Assembly (NCBI GenBank): GCA_045560765.1
Contig: JBJKZD010000009.1
Span: 744,001 to 808,000, forward strand
Length of the DNA stretch: 64,000 nt
Reading direction: 5' to 3'
From: UBA9926 sp913064795
Lineage (GTDB): Bacteria; Pseudomonadota; Gammaproteobacteria; Pseudomonadales; Azotimanducaceae
Shown: piece after piece, positions 60,219-64,000 of the stretch
Position numbering within the stretch: the stretch's first letter is position 1
Layout: every line of letters begins with the position of its first letter
Made by a program: the position numbers and the translations under genes
Notes under the pieces: model-generated
What the model was told of the DNA's origin: nothing
The model's input: the letters and a program-made list of their open reading frames with translations, nothing else
Databases searched by the model: none

Positions 60219-60243
60219 AAGCCCCGTTTTAACGGGGTTTTTT
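60219..60243 (+). terminator. Rho-independent terminator of ssrA
   Basis: The stem CCCCGTT/AACGGGG (60222-60237, 2-nt loop) is followed by six T (60238-60243). It lies 35 bp after the tmRNA 3' end. The intervening AGTCCGGAGAAATCCAGAG resembles the spacer often found between tmRNA/tRNA ends and integrase genes. Confidence 0.85.
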
Positions 60244-60289
60244 GTGTCTCATGCATCCAAAGAAGCCCGTTGCTTTCTGGTGGAATCTA

Positions 60290-60334
60290 GGGGCATCTGG
60301 GGGCATATCCAATTAAACTCCGCAGGATGCCCCC
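60290..60334. repeat. GGGGGCAT repeats at the probable island end
   Basis: GGGGCAT (60290-60296) and GGGGGCAT (60299-60306) are direct repeats, and ATGCCCCC (60327-60334) is their inverted copy, just before the integrase remnant. Clusters of this kind typically precede DUF4102-type integrase genes at tRNA/tmRNA attachment sites and are probably arm sites for the integrase or its excisionase. The attachment core itself should be the ssrA 3' end. Confidence 0.6.
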
Positions 60335-60336
60335 AC

Positions 60337-60390
60337 ATGGCGTTGACGAATGTTGACATCAAAAACGCGAAGCCCCGCGAGTCGAACTAA
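60337..60390 (+). pseudogene. Integrase N-terminal remnant (DUF4102/P4-type tyrosine recombinase)
   Basis: An ATG at 60337 opens a 17-codon frame, MALTNVDIKNAKPRESN, ended by TAA at 60388. Its first 15 residues match the start of P4-type integrases (typically MALTDxxIRNAKPRxKPYKL), which insert at tRNA and tmRNA 3' ends. The rest of the gene is absent: the following bases are AT-rich and lead into another gene. It marks a lost or replaced genomic-island integrase at ssrA. Confidence 0.7.
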
Positions 60391-60472
60391 GCATTACATA
60401 AAGCCGTTGAATTTCGATAGAAAAATGTATTGAATTATTTACAGGCGTTTATTCGAGATTCGGGGATTGAGC

Positions 60473-61681
60473 ATGATTGTGTCTAGGAAAAATCTGTATC
60501 TGACTGGTGCCCTGCTGTTCTGTGTGTCAGGAACAATACAGGCAGATGTGCCCTATGTGTTTCAAGAAGGCGACACCATACGGTCTGATGAAATCAACGA
60601 GAACTTCAGGCATCTCGACTCTGAGGTGGGGACGCTTTCAGATGATGTAGAGAGCGGGGCAAATTCAGCGGGCCCAGATGAGGACTACACATACAACCAG
60701 AAGAATTTACCGGTGGGACGCGATAAGTTGACTGTGCTTGATCGTCCGTACGATATTGTTGCTATCGACACATTATCCTTCAAGGATCACGATCTATTTA
60801 CATTAAAATTTCCAATAACAAGAGGCTATTCAACCTACCCAAATGGAAAGGCTTTGGATATCGTTAGTATGAACCTGCCCTCCACTCGAGAGCGTCGGTA
60901 TGACGATAACATCAGCTACACAGACAGGATATCGGGCTACCCTGCAAGGATTTCTGTCAGCGTCCGTCAAGATCATGAGCAATCTTCGTTGAACGGCGGA
61001 GAGGTAACGGAAGCGGAGTATGACGATCTCGAATGGGAGAGACACGAGTTTTACTGGTCACAAGACGACGACGGTGTCTATAACCGGTTGAGGTTGTACA
61101 TCACTGCGACGGATCCGAATCCTTCCAGCACTAGTGAGTCTGCCCAAAACTATATAATAAGATGTAACTCGCTCACTCAAGCTCAGGGTGACTTTCCGCG
61201 GTTATTTAGTTGGAATGCGGTAACTAATCAGGCCTACGATTATAATAACTATGGAGACGAAGATGAGATTCTGAGTGATATCCCTGACGTCAAATCTAGC
61301 CTGTCGGCAGCTGTTGACACCTGTATTGCAGACTCAAAGGCCGATCGACGATATAAGTGGCGAAAAGGACGCTACAACACCTATATGAACATAAGCATTA
61401 GCGCTCAAATTCTTTTAGATGACGCGACCATAGCTAGTTTATATTTTGATTTTAATTCACAAACTTATGAAGCTGACCTCCGAAAACGATGTCTGACTTA
61501 TAGCATTGATTCTGAGGAGGAGTGGAACTGCGGTGCTGAAATTGCGGCCTTTCAACGAGACTTTTCGGCTCTCATCGACCAGCAGGGAACCTTGGCCAGA
61601 AAGCCACGCAGAGAGGAGTTCGTCCAGGAGCTGTTTACGTTACTTGACCACATCGTTATTAGCGAAGCGGCGGGAAACTAA
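60473..61681 (+). CDS. Secreted protein of unknown function, island-borne
   Basis: No known domain is recognised in this 402-residue protein. A signal peptide (about 1-24, ending TIQA) is followed by VPYVFQEGDTIRSDEINENF, which fits the F-x-x-G-x-x-I/A-x-x-x-x-VN-x-NF motif found at the N-terminus of many secreted bacterial proteins. The rest is acidic and rich in Tyr, Asp and Ser, with four Cys in the C-terminal half (two within the CLTYS/WNCGAE region). ATG 60473 is preferred over TTG 60467. It ends 3 bp before the lectin-repeat gene, so the two form one operon and may work together outside the cell. Confidence 0.75.
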   Translation: MIVSRKNLYLTGALLFCVSGTIQADVPYVFQEGDTIRSDEINENFRHLDSEVGTLSDDVESGANSAGPDEDYTYNQKNLPVGRDKLTVLDRPYDIVAIDTLSFKDHDLFTLKFPITRGYSTYPNGKALDIVSMNLPSTRERRYDDNISYTDRISGYPARISVSVRQDHEQSSLNGGEVTEAEYDDLEWERHEFYWSQDDDGVYNRLRLYITATDPNPSSTSESAQNYIIRCNSLTQAQGDFPRLFSWNAVTNQAYDYNNYGDEDEILSDIPDVKSSLSAAVDTCIADSKADRRYKWRKGRYNTYMNISISAQILLDDATIASLYFDFNSQTYEADLRKRCLTYSIDSEEEWNCGAEIAAFQRDFSALIDQQGTLARKPRREEFVQELFTLLDHIVISEAAGN

Positions 61682-61684
61682 ACC

Positions 61685-64000
61685 TTGCGTTGGCTGGTTT
61701 TCACAATAGGCTGCCTTTTGGCTAGCCTGACCTCAATGCCTGATGGTCAGGCCGCGGAGGTGGGTGTTTTTGGCTCCAGCAAGTTTGGCGAGTCGGTTTG
61801 GGCAGCCCCGAGGGATTCTGATTCCGATGGTGTGCCCGACACGTCAGATGCTTTTCCCTTCGATCCTACCGAGACCGCAGACTCTGATTCCGACTCGGTC
61901 GGCGATAATTCAGATGCTTTTCCTAACGATTCTAGAGAGACCTTAGATACGGATTCCGACGGCGTAGGTAATAACGCAGATGACGATGACGATGGCGACG
62001 GACTCTCAGACCAGACTGAAATCGCCAAGGGCACCGATCCGCTAAAGGCTGATACTGATGGAGACGGCGCCGATGACCGGGACGATGTGTTCCCGCTGGA
62101 TGCCGAGGAGCAGAGTGATCTTGATGCCGATGGCTTAGGAGATAACGCGGACCTTGACGACGATGCTGATGGTCTCTTGGATGAATGGGACCCAAATCCA
62201 ACGGTGTCGAACCGAAATGATTTAGCTCTTTACGCTTATGTTTCGGAAAAGAAAACTTTCGACGAGGCGGTTGAGTATGCTGAAGGATTAGGCGCTCATC
62301 TCGTCACAATTAATAGCGCGGATGAGAACCAGCTGATCTACGCGTTAACCAGAAGCCAATTGACCGACGATACGCGCGATCAACTCGGGCAAGCAAACGA
62401 TGGTGGCGGTACGACCTATGTTTGGTTAGGCGGCACTGATCGAGAGGTTGAAGGCAGCTGGACTTGGATAACTCAAGAGGATTTTGATTACACCAACTGG
62501 GGGAACGCGGAACCTGACAATTACGAGGGTCAAGACGGCCTCGCAATGGGCCTCGAGGATTGGCCTCTCGGTGCCAGCACGAGCCAACGTTTTGGTGCTG
62601 AGAGCGAATGGAATGACATTGGACTAGAGAACCGGTTGACCTTCGTTATTGAATACGCGACCGCGCCTGTCGACTCTGATGGAGATGGTATTTTCGATGG
62701 CATTGATGCTTTCCCGAATGATCCAAATGAAAGCGTAGATACTGATCGAGACGGAATTGGGGACAATTCAGACCAATTTCCGTTGGATGCCTCAGAGTGT
62801 TGTGATCGCGATGGCGACGGTTTCGGAGATAATTCGGATCGCTTCCCGAATGACTCTGCAGAATGGCTGGATTCCGACTCTGACGGTACGGGTGATAACT
62901 CAGATGCGTTCCCCTTCAACTCGTCGGAACAACGAGATTCTGATGGTGATGGAGTCGGGGACAATGGGGACGAGTTTCCGAATGATTCAAGGGAATCGCT
63001 AGATACGGATGGAGACGGGTTAGGCAATAACTCAGACGGCGATGACGATAATGATGGGTTGGTTGATTCCGAAGACCCCTACCCATTAGATGAAAATAAT
63101 TTCAGAGACTCTGATGGAGACGGCCTCGAAGATCTTTCCGACTGGGATGACGACAACGATGGCGTGTTAGACGGAGATGATCTCGACCCATTTGACCCTA
63201 GGGAACCATTCACCCAGCGTCTGATTTATGCATACGGTGAGCTGGACGGAGGGTGGAATGGTGATTCAGCCACCAGCAGCTCTACCTTTTATCTTTACGC
63301 GATTAATAATTCTAATTTGCCCATTGATGTTCTCTTTTGGAGGGTAACGGACGGGCTAGGCGAAGTTCGTCTTGAAAGTGATCTAACCGGCGAGACGCTA
63401 GAACTAGATGACACTATCGCCTACGGTGCGCGCTTTAGTGCAGGGATACAGGCCCCAGTTGAAATGACTTTCGAGTTTGTCCATCCAGTGACAGGAGACA
63501 GCTTCAAAAAGACTGCGATCTTCGATCCCGCAGGAATCGACTCCGATGGTGACGGAGTGATCGATGAACTAGATGCTTTCCCCAATGACCCTCTAGAAAC
63601 GCAGGATGATGACCTAGATGGTGTTGGTAATAACGTTGATCGCTTTTCTAGCGACCCTACCGAGGCTTACGACACTGATCTAGATGGCATAGGAGATAAC
63701 GCTGATCTCGACGATGATGGAGATGGGATTACCGACCAAGAAGAGTTGGCTGATGGCACTGACCCCTTGAGTCGCTTTTCGTGTCGTTCAGGTTGTTTTA
63801 GCTTTGATGTAGATGAAGATGGCGATGCTACAGCATTGACCGATGGTTTGCTTGTTATTCGCTATTTGTTCGGTTTCTCGGGCAATTCGCTTGTTAGTGG
63901 TGCTATCGCTGCAGATGGTTTAAGAGGAGAGGCCGAGGCGATTTCGACCTATTTGAGCGAGGCAGGCAGTGAGTTGGATATTGATGGTGATGGTGAGCCT
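61685..64000 (+). CDS. Secreted thrombospondin type 3 repeat / C-type lectin protein with dockerin-like tail, partial
   Basis: One frame stays open from TTG 61685 to the window end (772 codons) and continues beyond. A signal peptide (about 1-25) precedes calcium-binding TSP3 repeats of the type DSDSDGVPDTSDAFP (about 45-170). A C-type lectin-like domain follows (about 180-323): AEGLGAHLVTINS, YVWLGGTD, WTWITQEDF, an EP-D site in WGNAEPDN and WND. More TSP3 repeats (325-505), a beta-rich segment (510-615), further repeats, and from about 705 a dockerin/EF-hand-like unit (DVDEDGDATALTDGLLVIRY) come next. Such proteins bind glycans or surfaces in marine bacteria. The start could also be the ATG at 61736, but that would lose the signal. 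Confidence 0.85.
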   Translation, partial: MRWLVFTIGCLLASLTSMPDGQAAEVGVFGSSKFGESVWAAPRDSDSDGVPDTSDAFPFDPTETADSDSDSVGDNSDAFPNDSRETLDTDSDGVGNNADDDDDGDGLSDQTEIAKGTDPLKADTDGDGADDRDDVFPLDAEEQSDLDADGLGDNADLDDDADGLLDEWDPNPTVSNRNDLALYAYVSEKKTFDEAVEYAEGLGAHLVTINSADENQLIYALTRSQLTDDTRDQLGQANDGGGTTYVWLGGTDREVEGSWTWITQEDFDYTNWGNAEPDNYEGQDGLAMGLEDWPLGASTSQRFGAESEWNDIGLENRLTFVIEYATAPVDSDGDGIFDGIDAFPNDPNESVDTDRDGIGDNSDQFPLDASECCDRDGDGFGDNSDRFPNDSAEWLDSDSDGTGDNSDAFPFNSSEQRDSDGDGVGDNGDEFPNDSRESLDTDGDGLGNNSDGDDDNDGLVDSEDPYPLDENNFRDSDGDGLEDLSDWDDDNDGVLDGDDLDPFDPREPFTQRLIYAYGELDGGWNGDSATSSSTFYLYAINNSNLPIDVLFWRVTDGLGEVRLESDLTGETLELDDTIAYGARFSAGIQAPVEMTFEFVHPVTGDSFKKTAIFDPAGIDSDGDGVIDELDAFPNDPLETQDDDLDGVGNNVDRFSSDPTEAYDTDLDGIGDNADLDDDGDGITDQEELADGTDPLSRFSCRSGCFSFDVDEDGDATALTDGLLVIRYLFGFSGNSLVSGAIAADGLRGEAEAISTYLSEAGSELDIDGDGEP

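Noticed and set aside
62530..63027. Minus-strand Ser/Pro/Glu-rich repetitive frame, 165 codons
   Set aside because: It is the antisense of the TSP3 repeats in the lectin gene; the periodicity comes from the coding strand.

Overview
The window comes from a gammaproteobacterium. The gene order from orn to radA, the xseB-ispA-dxs block and the nrdR-ribD-ribH-nusB-thiL-pgpA block all follow the Pseudomonas/Cellvibrionales pattern. HisZ sits next to PurA as in that group, and the tmRNA tag ANDENYALAA is the usual gammaproteobacterial one. The P450, paired acyl-CoA dehydrogenases and a secreted calcium-repeat lectin suggest a free-living, probably marine heterotroph. This placement is inferred from gene order and recognised families; no marker gene was compared with a database.

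Layout. 1-488: the 5' end of psd on the minus strand and a gene-free, decayed-looking stretch where relatives carry rsgA. 489-25331: a conserved housekeeping run, mostly rightward and tightly overlapping: orn, (queG leftward), nnr-tsaE-amiB-mutL-miaA-hfq-hflX-hflK-hflC-DUF2065-hisZ-purA, an Ldh2-type dehydrogenase, tRNA-Leu(CAG) leftward, rnr-rlmB, rpsF-rpsR-DUF2232-rplI-dnaB-alr-radA. 25333-27006: ettA leftward, with 13 perfect copies of a 7-bp repeat behind its start. 27423-31549: nrdR-ribD-ribH-nusB-thiL-pgpA. The riboflavin synthase and DHBP synthase genes expected between ribD and ribH are absent. 31642-39706: an eight-gene accessory block between pgpA and ribA (glyoxalase II-like, divergent SDR, ACT-domain regulator, P450, FAD monooxygenase, two acyl-CoA dehydrogenases, VOC protein). 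39772-43404: ribA facing dxs-ispA-xseB.

43575-58601 is accessory. It holds lacZ with an MFS exporter, an M48 lipoprotein peptidase whose TPR tail is cut off by a frameshift, a NUDIX hydrolase and a metallo-beta-lactamase-fold hydrolase. It then has a 2-hydroxyacid dehydrogenase-like gene coupled to a ThDP enzyme, a large molybdopterin oxidoreductase, a membrane-anchored esterase and an SDR lacking the normal catalytic residues. hemH (58615-59637) appears to start at ATT.

At 59805-60184 lies ssrA (tmRNA), followed by its terminator, a set of GGGGGCAT repeats and a 17-codon remnant of a DUF4102-type integrase. This is the signature of a tmRNA-targeted genomic island. The island-side cargo starts at once: a secreted protein of unknown function, then a secreted protein with thrombospondin type 3 repeats, a C-type lectin domain and a dockerin-like tail that runs off the window end.

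The strongest candidates for new biology are the dehydrogenase/ThDP/molybdopterin cluster (about 50.2-58.6 kb), the ssrA-linked secreted lectin pair, and the P450/monooxygenase/acyl-CoA dehydrogenase block. Their substrates cannot be read from sequence alone.
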